From Telopea speciosissima (Eukaryota > Streptophyta > Magnoliopsida > Proteales > Proteaceae): a DNA stretch of 64,000 nt. Shown piece by piece: positions 48,873 through 62,400 of the stretch. The notes under the pieces are model-generated. The model searched no databases, was not told where the DNA came from, and saw nothing but the letters and a program-made list of their open reading frames with translations. Made by a program: the position numbers and the translations under genes. The stretch is from NCBI RefSeq assembly GCF_018873765.1, contig NC_057916.1, positions 13,784,001 through 13,848,000 on the forward strand, written 5' to 3'. The stretch's first letter is position 1. Each line of letters opens with the position of its first letter.

Positions 48873-50012
48873 TAACCAAACCCTAACGGTATCTCACAAC
48901 CAAATTTGGAAATCCTAAAACTTCGAAGAAGAGGGAGGGAAACTTTTTCTCTTTCCCCAGAATCCCCACTGAACAAGTTCCAAAATTCAACCGCAGCAAT
49001 ACCGAGTTACATAATGCCTGATCCAGTCTCCCACCGTGAAGCGATAGCCATAGAATCTCTTAATCCACCGTTTTGATTGTTGAAAGGATATGAAACACTA
49101 TCGGGAATCGGGATCATAGTTTTAAGAATTAGGAATCGGCTGACACCGTTCCTAAACGATTCTTCTTGAATCAGAATTGGAATGTCCGAATTGGAATCAG
49201 ATTGGTCGATTCTTAGTCATTTTTCTTTATAAACCACTTTGAATCGGACCAATTCATGGGCCACTTCTTGACTCTTAATCCGATTCGATTTTCATCATAA
49301 AATAGCTTAGATTCCTAATTCTTGAACCGATTCAGGCCGTTTTGATACTATTCACATCGGAATCCTCTCTCCCCGATTCCAAAATTTAAAACCTTAGATC
49401 AAGATAATTTGAGATTCAAAAAACGCTATGTGGTCGTGTGCGGCACGTGACTCATGCACCTAGACATAGGGTTGTGCAAAATTACTATCGCAACCCATGG
49501 AAAAGGTAGAAATCCCTAAGGTCGAGACGATTATTTTGTACAATCCTAAAACGCAGGAGCCACGTCGCACGTGACTAGGTAGTTTTCTTTTTTTTATTTT
49601 ATAATACTATATCCATGCAAGGTATTTGAAATGAAAAGAACCTCCTCAGTTGTTGCTCTCGTGTATTGCTGAGCTACAAACTAAAACAACTTTAAAATTT
49701 ACTTTTGCCTCTAGTCGAGAAAGTTAGACACTTAGACCAAGTTTATGTTTGTCAATGTGTGTTAATGTGATCTATGATTTGTTTATACATCAATATTAAT
49801 ATTAATTCTAATATGTTAGTTGCAACTGTAACATTGATTTTCCCTCCACTTGTAATGTAAGACTTTTGTATAAATTGCCCGCTCTACAATAATGAAATAC
49901 ACAGAGATAGTTAATATCATGGTATCAGAGATCTACTTCCCAACGAGGGATGTCCAGCTTGGCGGTGTGCTAGAGAGGAACCGGATCCCTACTTGCCATG
50001 CAACGCGGTCAT

Positions 50013-50147
50013 AGTTCTTATGTTTGGATATCAAGAAAAGAAAAGAAAAAAAAAAAAATTTCAAAAAAATTTGAAATTTGTTGAGAAAAAAAAAACATAT
50101 AAATCAATTATTATATTATTTTTTTTCTTACTATCCAAACAAAGCCT
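50013..50147. mobile_element. MITE related to the one at 52-197
   Basis: TATGTTTGGATATCAAGAAAAG on the left is mirrored by CTTACTATCCAAACAAAGCCT on the right, with an A/T-rich middle of homopolymers. Confidence 0.5.
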
Positions 50148-50179
50148 GGTTGGTGAGTGGGCAATAGGCATGGCAAGTA

Positions 50180-50443
50180 GGGATGTAAATGAATAATCGA
50201 AATCCGTTTCCATATCCATGTTCGTATCCGTTTAGTACTATCCGAATCCATTCGAAACTTAATCGGATACGGATATGAATAGACTATAGCTATCCGAAAA
50301 GCTATATTTACATGTAAGCGGATAAAATATCCGATCCGTATCCGTGTCTATATCCATTTAGCACTATTTGAATCCGTTCGAAAACTAATCAAATGCAAAT
50401 GCGAATATAACACTGTCCGAGTCGAATTCGATCCCTTTACATC
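50180..50443. mobile_element. Small element with TAGGGATGTAAA ends
   Basis: TAGGGATGTAAATG on the left and CTTTACATCCCTA on the right are inverse ends. The interior is built of ATCCGTTT/CGGATA words repeated on both strands. The design is like small hAT elements; no 8-bp duplication is seen. Confidence 0.6.
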
Positions 50444-50764
50444 CCTAATTGACATGTAAAAACCATGTGGTGCTAAAATAGAAGTTTCAATGAGAGGAGG
50501 TCTCCCTCGCATGTGAGTCAAATGTTGTCCTCAATTCTTGATGCATGGCTTTATTGAAATCTTTAGACAAGTGTAGACGTTGCTCGATCGGCAGTTGACA
50601 AGTGGTCGACTCGTAGGACGGTTAAGCACTGAACCAAGCAAGCGGCCCGTAAAGTGGACATTTGCGCCGCCCATTGATGAAGAGCAGAGAAGCTAGCACG
50701 CAGGAGAAGTAGGAACTAGGAAGCGGGAACGAGCGAGGGAGCGAGAGAGGTAAAGACGAGAGAG

Positions 50765-50885
50765 ATGCAGAAATTTGATCCATGGCCTGTATTTTTCAAG
50801 CGAGAATGGAACCGGAACTGGCCATTCGTGGTCGGATTTGCCATTACTGGCACTATCATCACCATATATACTCTTAGCCTCACAG
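50765..50885 (+). CDS. Mitochondrial ATP synthase 6 kDa subunit, first coding exon
   Basis: The exon encodes MQKFDPWPVFFKREWNRNWP and then a membrane segment FVVGFAITGTIITIYTLSL, ending ACAG|GTATAT. It matches the N-terminal 40 residues of the plant ATP synthase 6 kDa subunit (about 55 residues, At3g46430 type), a small single-span protein of the mitochondrial ATP synthase membrane part. The family ends with about 15 more residues of the form EEDAKNSKFVQ. I searched by eye to 55,240 on the plus strand and did not find that exon. Either it is too short for me to recognise, or the copy has lost it. No start or frame defect is visible in this exon. Confidence 0.75.
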
Positions 50886-51019
50886 GTATATAGTTATATA
50901 CTTCACTAATTCTCTATTTTTATTAATTCACTTATTTATTAGTTTTAATATATATTTCCTTGAATTTTTTTTTTATGCATAACTTGATCATCTTACACAT
51001 CGAAATTAACCATTTCGCA

Positions 51020-51212
51020 GAGGGGATCATTATCACCTACAATTCTGACATCCTCCAATTCCTTACAATCCCTCACATGCGAGTGAAATGACCACTTACC
51101 CACTACCTTGGGAAGTGTGTCCAAGCAATGGGTAAGTGGTCATTTCAGCTCTCATGTGAGGCATTGTAGGAGAATTGAAGGGTGTCAGAATTGTAGGAGA
51201 TAAAAATTCGTC
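51020..51212. mobile_element. Inverted-repeat MITE
   Basis: CCTACAATTCTGACATCC and GAAATGACCACTTACCCA on the left are mirrored by TGGGTAAGTGGTCATTTC and GGTGTCAGAATTGTAGGAG on the right. The loop is about 35 bases. It lies just beyond the donor of the ATP synthase exon. Confidence 0.8.
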
Positions 51213-53544
51213 ATTTTGCATAGGATGAGAGGTTTGGCTGTTTACTTTGTTTTACTATAATCAAATGACAATTACTGCAATGGTAAAGATATTCTCTGTT
51301 CTTTGATTTGAATAAGGGAGAACTTAGTTAATTCTGGAAATTGGAGATCGGAATGCGAATATATGTTGTGGTTTCCTTACTTGTTAAGTACGATGTGTTT
51401 TAGATCTAGAAATGAGCCTCATAAACAAAATAGGATGTGCTGGACAATATCATGGTTGCATATTTGATACAATGTCTGTGATGCGTTTTACCCTAATACG
51501 TATCGGCATCAGTCACTTGCAAAACTTGTATCCGGCGATATGATCCATAGCAGTTGATCCGTATCGATATTGGTATCTTTATTGGTTGGGATTGATACCA
51601 ATCTTAATACCATGATTTAAATCTATGTTTTGAACATTTGTCACATGGAGGGAGTCATTATGAGATCACAGTGAAAAGTGAATGAAAGATTATTTCTTTG
51701 TCATTTTCTTTTCTTATTCTTCTTATATTGGTAAACACACAAATCACACGTGTTAATTGACTTTTAAGATTGTGGAATAACGGATGTACACAACATACAT
51801 CATATTCAATCACTCACACATCCGGTGTGGGATTAAACCCACCCACCCACCCACCCACCCATCACAAATCACATGTCAGCCCTTCAGCTGTTCACCATCC
51901 TCTAATTGGATTGGACTTGGAAATGATAGTGTTAATGCCATACGATAGGGGTCGGAGCATGGAACCAGATCAGTGAAACGGCAGATTCGTAATGGAATCG
52001 GCTGACACCGATTACGATTTCCAATGATCTTAATCATTGCAGCTTGAAACGGCGATTCCTTTGTATTTTCAGTTGAATTGGACTAATACCAATTCTACGG
52101 TCGATCCTGATTTCACAAATATATTGATAATAACCAGTTGTATTGGACCAATTTGGGTTCGATTTGAATCAGAATCTGTTCTGACCAATTCAGATCGAAA
52201 TGGCTCCACTCGATTCTAAATTATAAAACCTTGGATCGGAGTGGAGGAAAACTTAATTTTATTTCTAGGAGAATGTTTTCTATATTGTTGGCGTAAGTTA
52301 CGCTCGACACATGGGGTGGATAAAATGACAACCTCCCTGAATAACAGGCCATTGTCTAGCCACAGGCTGCGCTGCGGCACAGAACATCATCCTTTTTTGT
52401 GCCATTCTGAAAACGATAGTCGTTTAGTTTTTCTGTTTTTTTTCATATATTAATAGGCTTATAGGTTTGACTTCTTAGAGGTGATATAGAAGATTCGGTG
52501 GCATATGCCCATATCCCAGTTTATTAAATCAAAATTCTTTGGGCAGGGGACGCTGGCCGGCTCGGGGTTGAGAGTGGGACAGTTAAACGCCGCAGCCACT
52601 GTACACACGTGAAGGGCTCAAATCAGTTATGACCAAAATGGGTGACGTTAAATGTAGGTTGTGTTTGGTATATATTCTCAGAATATATTATAGGTCTAGA
52701 ATGCATGAATGCATTATGACATCTGATTTTTTTTTTTTTTTTGTGGTAAGCTTTCTATTTTCTTGTTATAGAATACTATTTAGGCTGAGAATCTATTCCG
52801 AGACTGTATAATATCAAAACAACCTTTGTTAACTGGATAGCTGATGTGTACGAAAGATTTCCACTCCAAAAAGGCAAAAACTTTTTTGGATGGAAAAAAT
52901 TTCCAATACTTTCAAAATCCTGCAGATGCGAGCACCGGAGCTCAACACCTAGCAGATGCTAAATTCAACGGTGCCAAGCTCAAGAAGAAAGAAATAATAA
53001 AAAAAAAAAAAAAACTGGGTCAATCGAGCTCAGCACCATTGGATGTAACATATGCCAAGTAATGAGCTCAGGCTACACCACATTGGCAGATGCAGGCACC
53101 TGAGAGAATTTTAATCCTATACATGGCCTGAGCAAATATGCGTGTTATATGTGTATTATTTGTGTATCTGAACGTTTGAATGAAAAAGACGTATTTACAT
53201 ATTAAAATTCAGATATTGTAACAAAAGCTGTTTTTATAAGTTGGAATATTAAACACGTATAATACGTGCTTTATATGCCCTACATTCTTTGCTTTAAAAA
53301 ATAAAAAGAAAGAAAAACACGAAAGAGTTGCAGCAATATAATGAAGATGAGGCATATATTCCATGAACTCTACTCATGGTTGCTGAAATTAAGTAGTTCA
53401 GGTCATCAAAGCTTGGAGTGGCAAGCTTCAGGGTTTCGAAATTCTGGAATCGATCCATCTGATGCAAAGGCCTAAGATAGGTGATTCAAGAATGGAGGTC
53501 ATCCATGATTTTCAGGATTGGGGAATTGATCTTTAAAGGGGGTT

Positions 53545-54075
53545 ATGTTAATCCAATGGAGAGAGAGAGCTAAGAGGAAGAGGAAGACCAATGGTTGCAC
53601 AGAGAGAGAGAGAGAGAGAGGAAGAGGAAGACCGATGGTTACATAAAGAGAGAGAGAGAGAGAGAGGATAACGTTAAGAGGAAGAACGATGGTTGCACAA
53701 ATGGAGAAAGGTGGTGGCTAGGTTGGATTAGAGAGAGAGAGAGAGAGAGGATAACGTTAAGAGGAAGACCGATGGTTGCACAAATAGAGAAGGGTGGTGG
53801 CTAGGTTGGGTTAGAGAGAGAGAGAAACAGAGGATAAAGTTAAGAGGAATACCGATGGTTGCACAAATGGAGAAGGGTGGCAGCTAGGGTGGGTTAGAGA
53901 GAAAGAGAGAGAGAGGATAAAGTTAAGAGGAAGACCGATGGTTGCACAAATGGAGAAGGGTGGCAGCTAAGTTGGGTTAGAGAAAAAGAGAGAGAGAGAG
54001 AGGATAAAGTTAAGAGGAAGACCGATGGTTGTACAAAAGGAGAAGGGTGGCAGCTAGGTTGGGTAGAGAGAAAGA
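53545..54075 (+). repeat. Purine-rich minisatellite, about 100-bp unit
   Basis: Five to six copies of a unit composed of (GA)n, GGATAA(A/C)GTTAAGAGGAA, ACCGATGGTTGCACAAATGG and AGAAGGGTGGCAGCTAGGTT lie head to tail. The first copies are shortened. Units differ mainly in GA-run length. Open frames through it are repeat artefacts. Confidence 0.9.
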
Positions 54076-55241
54076 GATATGGAAAAAAGAGGGTTGAAAA
54101 GAAAACCCAAATCTTGCATAAAAGTAAAAAATAACAAATAACAAATGGAATGGAAAGTGCGGCTTCTTAAGTTGGTTTAGAGTGAAAGATATAGGGAAAA
54201 AAGAGGGATGAAAATAAAAACCCTATTCTTGCATAATAAATAAAAACAAAAGAAAACATTAATCAACTAATGTTAATCCATTTAATTGACTAATGTGAAT
54301 TAAAAAGAGACTAACTAAAAGATTAAATAATCTAGCTACTTGGTTCCATTTGGGGTCCGCTTCCATGTTTGATTATGTAGAAATATTTTTTCTGTGTTGT
54401 ATTATTTACCTTAAGATTGGTTTCAACTATCAATTAAACTTCTTTAAAGCCTTCTTTTGACTTGAAATCTCAATTATACATATATTATTGCATGTAAATA
54501 TATAATCGTATTTTGAAAAATATTATTGTCGTCTAATCTATTTAATTGTCGTTCCCAAACTTACTAACTAAGGGCCTGAGACCCAAAGTCATCTTTTTTT
54601 TTCCCCCTCTTCCCTTTACGGATTCCGAGACTAAGGGGTTACTGCTAGAAAGTTCAATTACAGGTACCATCAAGTTTACTTTGTCCTAGAGAGACCCCAA
54701 TTCTTACGCGCAGATCAGAGACATGTAAACTTCCCTTGCTCACATGTCAAATTCACTTCTATCAGAAATTGATACATGGAAAAACAATGCCTTGACAGTC
54801 CAAGGATGCATACCATATCAATACATAGGAAGGTATTTGATTGAAATAGGTTAAAAATTTAACATGTGACTACGGCAGATCATGACCTCTCTATAAGAAC
54901 TCTTTCTATCACTGGATCCTGATTTTTGTTTTATGCTGACAAAATTAAGTAGCAAATTAGCCCCACCAAAATTGGAGAACACCAAGGAAACTTATAACTT
55001 TGAGCAGATATAACAAGCTTATGTATCAGATAAATACTGAATCCAAGGAGGAAATTGGTCTTTGTATCCGTAACAAAACACACCATTACTTATAGGCTAA
55101 TATAATAAAAGGGGAGAAGAGAGAGAGTGTGTGTTCAAAAGAAACATAAGGATGCACAAAAATGGAAATCTGAACTCCTATATCAAGGTATCACAAATTC
55201 GTTGGGAGGTCTCCCCATTGCAACACCACACAGGCTGCTAT

Positions 55242-58200
55242 CTACTTTTTGGGAACTCCAAGCCTACTCCGGAAATCCTCTTCCATGAGGGGCAGGCCCT
55301 CGCGCAATGTAATCTTGGGTTCCCAGCCAAGCAACTCTTTTGCCTTTGTAATGTCTGGTTTCCGCTGGCGTGGATCATCGGGAGTGTTCTCCACAACTGT
55401 CACCTTGACATTGGGATCAATTAGCTGCAGTTTACATTGGAGGAGTTGCAAGTTAGTACTATAAAGGCATAAAGCATATTTTAGGTCAATTCACTTATTT
55501 GAAGGTTCACAAGAGCACACTGTATTAAAAGTCAAATGTCATTCTTAACAAGAGAATACAGAACTGACCTCCTTCACTGTCTCTGCGAGTTCCATCATTG
55601 TAAATTCACCTACGATTACAAAAAAAATATTGCGGTCAAGGTTACTGAAATAACTTATATGCACTACGAATCCAAACCTGACCAAAACAATCCTAATAAG
55701 ACACCTGGGTTCCCTAAGTTGATCGGCCCAGTGTTAGCTCCTTCCATGAGTCGGATAAGACCATCAACCTTAAACATCCAAAAAGAGAAGATTAAATTTA
55801 GGTGCAACTTGTCCAATCACTCAATTAAAAGAATCCCGTCCTGAATTTTTGCATGTCAAACAAGTAATCTATACCAACCATATCAGATACATAACAGAAA
55901 CTTCGTGTCTGTGTTCCTGGCGCTTGAACTGTCAAGGGTTCACCTCTGCATATGATTGCCAAATCACTGTTAGACAAGCAAACTAATCCCACATCCCATA
56001 AATGTATGGTTATCAAGGCAGCATATAAACAGCCTGAGAATCTTTAGATATCATGGACACAAATTCCATATCTTTTTAGGTTAAAAAATTGTGCTGTTCT
56101 CTACTTGGACATCATAATGCACTCGTAAACAGGTTTGATTTTCTCTAACAAATCATGCACAATAACATACTGGAAATCCATAATAAAAAAATTAAAAAAA
56201 TAGGGATTACCGAAGTGCTTGAGCTATGAAATTGCTGACAACACGCCCATCATCAATATTCATGCGAGGCCCATACGTATTAAAGATCCTAGCAATGCGT
56301 ATTTCTGTCAAAGGACACAAAGGGAATAAGATAAGATGAGGCCCTTACATAAATATAGAATATACTTTATACATGACTCCCTCTCCACATACCCAGACGG
56401 AGAGAGAGAGAGAGAAGCTGTTTTTTTTTTTTTTTTTTCCTTTTGGATGGTTGGGGCCCAAGGAGAGTTGAACTCATGACCTCTTATTTGTGAGGTGTTG
56501 ATCCTTGCCAACTGAGCAAACCCCTTGGGGTAAATCCTTATAAAGAAGCTGTTTGTATTGTTAACTAAAATAAATGCAATCCAGTTTTACCTATCCCATG
56601 TTGCCGATGATAATCAAACATCAAAGTCTCTGCTACACGTTTCCCCTCATCATAGCAACTCCTGACTCCTGCAATACATATAATAATTAATGTATTTATG
56701 TATATCCCATTTCGTATAGTTACATGTCTTGTTTAATTGAGTAAAAAAATGACGTACTATCAACATCGGATTATCAAATATAAAACCATTTACTAGAATC
56801 AAGGTCATAAAATTTGTAACACTACAGTTTTATGTTTTATATATTTTGGTAAGAAAGCATGAAGGTAGGAGTCATAATACAACAGGACAATTTTGTTTCC
56901 CAGAGTATGCAGCATAAAAAAGAGAAATCTAAGAAGAGCTAAAATAATCAGAAGCACATAGTTTTCTATCACGGATCTAAATATAACAAAATGACATTAA
57001 GGTTAATCAGTTCCAAAAACCAAAAAAAGGGAAGCAGAGGGAGCAATTTCTGCTTTCCTCCGTGAACAGAACCAATTTAAACCTTTTTATTTGGAAAGGT
57101 AAGCCAAAAAACCATCCCATAGAAACCTTGGAGCATTCAAAATCATAATCATATAATTGAAGCATTACACACTAGAAACAGAAGGTGAACATACCAATTG
57201 GGTTAACATTGCCCCAATATGATTCTGTCTGTGGGTGCTCAAGAGGATCTCCATAAACCTCAGAAGTTGAAGTCAGCAAAATCCTGCAGAATGATTCTCC
57301 AACCATAGGTGAAGAAGAACAGAACTATTATGATACAAAGTAAAGAAAGTAAGTAACCAAAGTATCCAACCTCGCTCCAACGCGCTTGGCGAGTCCCAAC
57401 ATGTTCAATGTGCCAATCACATTTGTTTTTATTGTCTGTCGAAGTATCCCGTTATTGCCAATCAGAACAACACTATTAGTACAATAAACCTTTTCAAGTA
57501 GAAGCAAACAATTACTAGGAACTATCAGGAAATGGGAAGGCGTTGAGGAAAGCTGATTGAGTAGGCTCAAAACATTTTTGCTGTACAAACAAGGGTTCTG
57601 TATCCTCATGCTATAGATGCCTCTTCCCTCTCCTGCTTGAATGGGTGTGACTATACACATGATATCATAGTTGTCACGGCGGTTAGGCGATCCAAGGCGT
57701 TGGAGAGGGTAAAAAATCAAGGCGACACCAAGTAAGAGGCCAAGGCGTCCAAGGCGCCCGCCTAGGCGACCAAGGCGCCCAAGTCGACCAGAGCGCCTAG
57801 ACGCCTAGGCGTCGCCTTGGCGGCGGCACCTTGACAACTATGCATGATATATACTGACTCTTAGTTAATTCTTGTTAATGCCCTAGAAAGGGCAGAGTCT
57901 TGAGGGCTAGTGGTCTAATATACTTTCAAAACACATGCCTTTGGCTGGCTTTTCCACATCCTTTTAAGTCATCAACAAGTCCTGAATTGGTTTTGAATCA
58001 CTAGTGGTGAAAAGAATAGGATGTAGAAAGATAGTTCAAGACAGATAACAAGCCAAACTAAAGAAACTATTACACTAGTGAGGAGACATGGAAATACTAC
58101 CTTTACAGGATTGTGTTTGTAAAAAATTGGGGAAGCAGGGCAAGCAAGATGGTATATCTTATCAACCTCAACCAATAATGGTTCCGTGACATCTGTACAA

Positions 58201-59401
58201 AGAGAAAATACGTTTGAAAATGCTCTCACACATTTAAGATATATTCTGACACGACAAATGCCTAAAAATTCAATTCATAGAAGAAATTGTTAACAGGGTG
58301 CATAATTAAGATGGTAGACCCTAAAGATAATATTAAATATAAATGAGTGGTAGCCTGGTAGGTATCCTCATATCCAAAGGCATGTTATGCATTCAAGAAT
58401 TGGCAGAAACCAGAATCTTTAGCTATAAATGGAGTCCCATGAATAAGGTTATTTATCCTACAAAAATTTCCCACTTTAGCGAGCCTTTTTTCAAGCCTAA
58501 TACCTTTCTTGTATTTAATCTCTTTTTAAAAATTAAAAACAATTGCAATACAAGTAAGGCAGCAATGCTTGGGCAAAATCATACTTGTAAAAATGAAATA
58601 TAAATACGAGAGAGAATGAAATACCATGGCGAATAATCTCAAATCTAGGATGGCCAATCCATTTCCTTAGGTTGTCCTTTGAGCCAGTGAAGTAGTTATC
58701 AGCAACAATTACCTAAGCAATAACATACAAAGCAGACAAATTAACCATGCCAATTAATCCATGTGTTCTTCATTGACAAAGGAACACTGTTCCTAAGGCA
58801 GATAAGATGGATTTTGATTGAACAAAAATGACATGACTGTAGGAAAGAAAGGAATCTGCATACCTCATTTTTCTCATTTTCCATCAATCTATCCACGAGG
58901 TGAGAGCCAATGAATCCAGCACCTCCAGTTACCAAAATTCTCATATTAGACTGTCATCAACAGTGAAAACACCATTTAAGATAATATAAATGATAATGAC
59001 TACAAGAGCAAAGACCAGAGAGACATATCATTTGTCATATATAGCAAAAAAGATGTGATAGTTCTTCCCAGATTATATTATAAGAACTAATCTGGACCAA
59101 TTAAGTATCATAGAGTTCGGTACTAGAAAAGTCAGCCAAAGAAGCAGATAACACTTCTGAAGTACAAAGGGAACTCATACCAAATATTCGATTAGAACAA
59201 GTGTAATAATTTAATTAAAAAAAAAAATTTAAAAGAGTAGTTTTTTGTTTTTTCCTCAAGGTGTTAAACAAAACATAATGTGGGCAGGAACAAAATTAAG
59301 AAAGATGCAACTTTTACCTGAAAAAATTTGGAGTTCCGCAAAGGAGATGGAGTTGGAGGCGGCTTTGGTTTGTGCTCTCCATTGGAGGCTTCCTTTGCCA
59401 T
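55242..59401 (-). CDS. UXS: UDP-glucuronic acid decarboxylase, cytosolic type
   Basis: Twelve exons join to 343 codons: 59318-59401, 58864-58950, 58625-58712, 58101-58192, 57371-57435, 57195-57283, 56591-56668, 56211-56304, 55879-55945, 55705-55768, 55569-55609, 55242-55424. The enzyme converts UDP-glucuronate to UDP-xylose for wall polysaccharides, using bound NAD. Visible are the Rossmann loop GGAGFIG (residues 37-43), [18 protein letters not shown] near 143, the catalytic pair YDEGK (Tyr174, Lys178) and the NTYGPRM segment. The N-terminus is short ([20 protein letters not shown]) with no membrane anchor, so it belongs to the soluble UXS3/5/6 group rather than the Golgi group. A likely 5'-UTR intron runs 59414-59630. 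All splice sites are GT-AG. Introns hold a SINE and a MITE. Confidence 0.96.
56421..56530 (-). mobile_element. tRNA-derived SINE in a UXS intron
   Basis: On the minus strand it reads AAGGGGTTTGCTCAGTTGGC (A box), then AGAGGTCATGAGTTCAACTC (B box) and ends in poly-A (T-run at about 56420-56438). It is the same family as 20248-20385 and has the gene's own orientation. Confidence 0.75.
57666..57842. mobile_element. MITE with CATAGTTGTCA ends in a UXS intron
   Basis: CATAGTTGTCACGGCG and CACCTTGACAACTATG form the ends of a GC-rich core of GCCTAGGCG and CCAAGGCG words. It is a second member of the family at 4327-4480 and lies in the intron between exons 4 and 5. Confidence 0.75.
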
Positions 59402-62400
59402 TGCGCAGATCTTCTGTTACTACCTGCTACAGTTTCCCCAATTTAACTAACGATCACAAAGCTTCAAATCTTCTCCAAAACTTTTAAAAAAAATATGCAA
59501 CCCGATCCCGTTACTCAAATCATTCTACTAATAATAAAGTCAAATGCAATGCACAGACTGTAATAGGTGAACGAGGGTGAAAAATCAAAATTCCCCACAA
59601 ATTATTACTTAGAACGACTCAAGATAATACCTGATCGTCAGCTTTACAAGAGCAATCGCCAAAAACCCTAGTAATCTTTTCTCTGATCGATGCAATCCTG
59701 TGAAATAGCTCAGGATCAGAGACTTATATATAGCGGTGAGGAGAAGAAGATTATTTAACCAAAATCTTGTACCTAACGGCCGGTGCCAACTGGCCAGGAA
59801 CAAAAAAAGGTTAGTAGAAAAATAATAAATCTTTTTAAAAAAAAAAAGAAAAAAAGAAAGAAGCTTAAAATCTAAGCAAATGAGGTAATGAAAACTCCTC
59901 CATAACCAGAACAAACTACAAAGTTCCCACTTCCCCATCAATCAGAAAGATTCAGATCTGAATCTAAACGATTAAACAAAACAAAGATAAAAAAAAAATT
60001 AACATCTTCACCTTCATTTTACCTTGGAAAGAGTTGGAAATCTCGAACTAGAAAAAGGGGATTTTCAGATTCAATCCACACTCACTCCACTCTGTCAAAT
60101 CTCAATCGAAAGGAATTCAATGAGAATGGTAACAAACCAATCATCAAATCCCGAAATTCACGTAAAGAAATCCCAATTTTGCTCTTAACAAAGATCTCCA
60201 CGAACTGAACCAAACCAAACCCAGGTCTGTTGCGAGATCTCGTTTGTCAGAGTAAAAAGACTTTTTTTTAACTTGGCAGTAAAGTCAAGTCAAGTAGTCT
60301 TTTACAAATAATAAATAAAAAATACAAAAAATGAAGTCTTTATTATTACTTATTTTGCGGTCATATATATTAGCCGTTGGATTTTTTTATAGAATGATAA
60401 CAGTTTTATAAAATCTGATCAGACGAACTACGAACACATGAGAGCATCATAATTGTACAATAGATCCCCCGAAATAACCCCAGGGGGTTGGCTCAGCTGG
60501 TTTGGAGGGGACATGAGACTCTCCCTCAGGAAGCGAGGTCTCGTGATCAAACCTGTGCCTGCTGCATAATTTCTTGGGGTCACCCGCCTGAGGTTCACTA
60601 GGGCCCAGAAGCTCCCGGTTCGTACGTGACGCGGGGGTCATGTACGAGCCCAGGGGAGATTTAGTCGGCCTAAAATCGGATACCCCTCTTGTCTCCTCAA
60701 AATTTTTTTTTTTTTTTTAAATAGATCCCCTGAAATCCGATTCTTTCCTATTATTTTTTCAACATGAGTTCTAGACTCATAATCTATTACGAGAATGAAT
60801 GCATACCAAACACAGTTTTAGGTATCGGTATCGGTATCGATATGGTATTATATAGGCCAATATGGACGGATACATCCATTCTTTTTTTTATGAAAAATGA
60901 TGCTACCGTGAAAAGAATTCGGTACAGAAGACAGAAAATAAATACCAAAACCATATCATACACAATACAAATATCACTTTCAATATTGATATCGTATCGA
61001 CTTAGTACGGTCTTGGTAGGGTTTTTATTCCATATTAAAAATGGTTTCTTATTCGGTATATAAGGTTTCTTATTCGAATTATCATCAGTTGTGCATAGTC
61101 ATGACAGTCTTGTGTGAAATACGATTTCAACACATATCATCAGTTTGTAAGTTTACTTCACTTTGTCTTTACGCATTTTTTGGTAAGTTGTCTTTATTCT
61201 TTGCAGCTTACATTGTATTCTTATATGGGTATATGATATATAAGGAAACACAATAAGACAATAACACATATAGCTTATAGCCTTGATTCGGTGTAAAAGT
61301 AGATAATTTGGTTGGTTCATACCGAACGATTTTTTTGTTTAAAAACCAGTATCATACCAAGAAATATTTCATTTTTCCATACTGTATCTTTTTTAATACG
61401 GTTTCAGTTTTGATTCCAAATTGACATCCTTAATCAAGATGGACTCTAGTCATAGCCACACAAGTATTTTATAAATGAGTATAAAAGTTTTCCTTTACCC
61501 ACACGGAGAGAGAATCTCTCAATCCATGAGATTTGATGCTCCAATAGGACAATGAAAAGGTCTTTCAACATTTCTAAAATAGGAGGTGAGAGTCAATAAT
61601 AACATTCATTATTACAAGAGTCCAATCATACCGGCGAATCACGGACTTATAAATGAAAGTTAAGTCTAACGGAATAACAAAAACATAATTGGGTTGGACT
61701 GAGCTTTTCAACCTGCAGGGCAGACCTGGGCTAGGTCTTGGGCTGTGCCCGGACCAGCCCAACTGATCCAATGTATAATGTTTAAACAAATTATAACTAC
61801 AAACAAGGACGCTACCCACACTTTATTTTTTTAATCCATCCACACCACTCACATTCTTTATGGGTCTATGCTTTCTTAATTTATTTTTACTCCAAAAAAA
61901 ATTTTTCTTAATTTATTATTAACAAAGTTTAATATTTTTATTTTTTTAGAATGATTGGTGTTGGTGATGTTTCATTTTCTTCATTTTTTTTAACTGCATA
62001 TAGGGACACAAATAGCAAAATATATGGGCAACTAAGGTCAATCAGGGCCAACTCGACTTTGAAATGACAAAAATTAAGGGCTAACAGGATCAATCTGAGC
62101 CAACCCTATATAACTCAGCCCAATCAGGGTTAATTAAGGTTAGGCCGAGTCCGACAAGACTGAGCCTGAACTGAGTTAAGAGAACTTAGGGTTTGACAGG
62201 GGTTTTAAAACCCGACCCACTGACACCGTAACTTGTTGATAAAATTTCAGCATATTAGATTTGCCACTTGGCACAACTACATGGGTCGTCCAGATATACT
62301 TGCCTTATCATCCTTACCATCCGCTCACTTTATTACTAAAATAACCTTGTAGTATTTGACTATTTACTTGATCATTATGGCATAAATGGTGAATAATCAC

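Larger units (their letters stand above)
48873..50764. other. Intergenic region between divergent genes
   Basis: It contains the promoters of the borealin-related gene and of the ATP synthase subunit exon. A GAATCGGCTGACACCG-type repeat lies at about 49110-49400, a MITE at 50013-50147, and a TAGGGATGTAAA-ended repeat at 50180-50443. No other coding signal is seen. Confidence 0.55.
50886..55241. other. Downstream of the ATP synthase exon: intron or intergenic repeats
   Basis: A MITE (51020-51212), a CGATTC-type repeat (51960-52235), a run CCCACCCACCCACCCACC (about 51840), AT-rich sequence, a minisatellite (53545-54075) and AT-rich DNA to about 55100. The last 140 bases are probably the 3' UTR of the decarboxylase gene. 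No convincing exon is seen. Confidence 0.5.

Noticed and set aside
53463-53477. TCTGATGCAAAGGCC as a possible last exon (SDAKA) of the ATP synthase subunit
   Set aside because: It lacks the expected EEDAKNSKF wording, has no good acceptor, and stops at once.
53595-53804. Arg/Glu-rich 69-codon frame
   Set aside because: It is a read-through of the GA-rich minisatellite.
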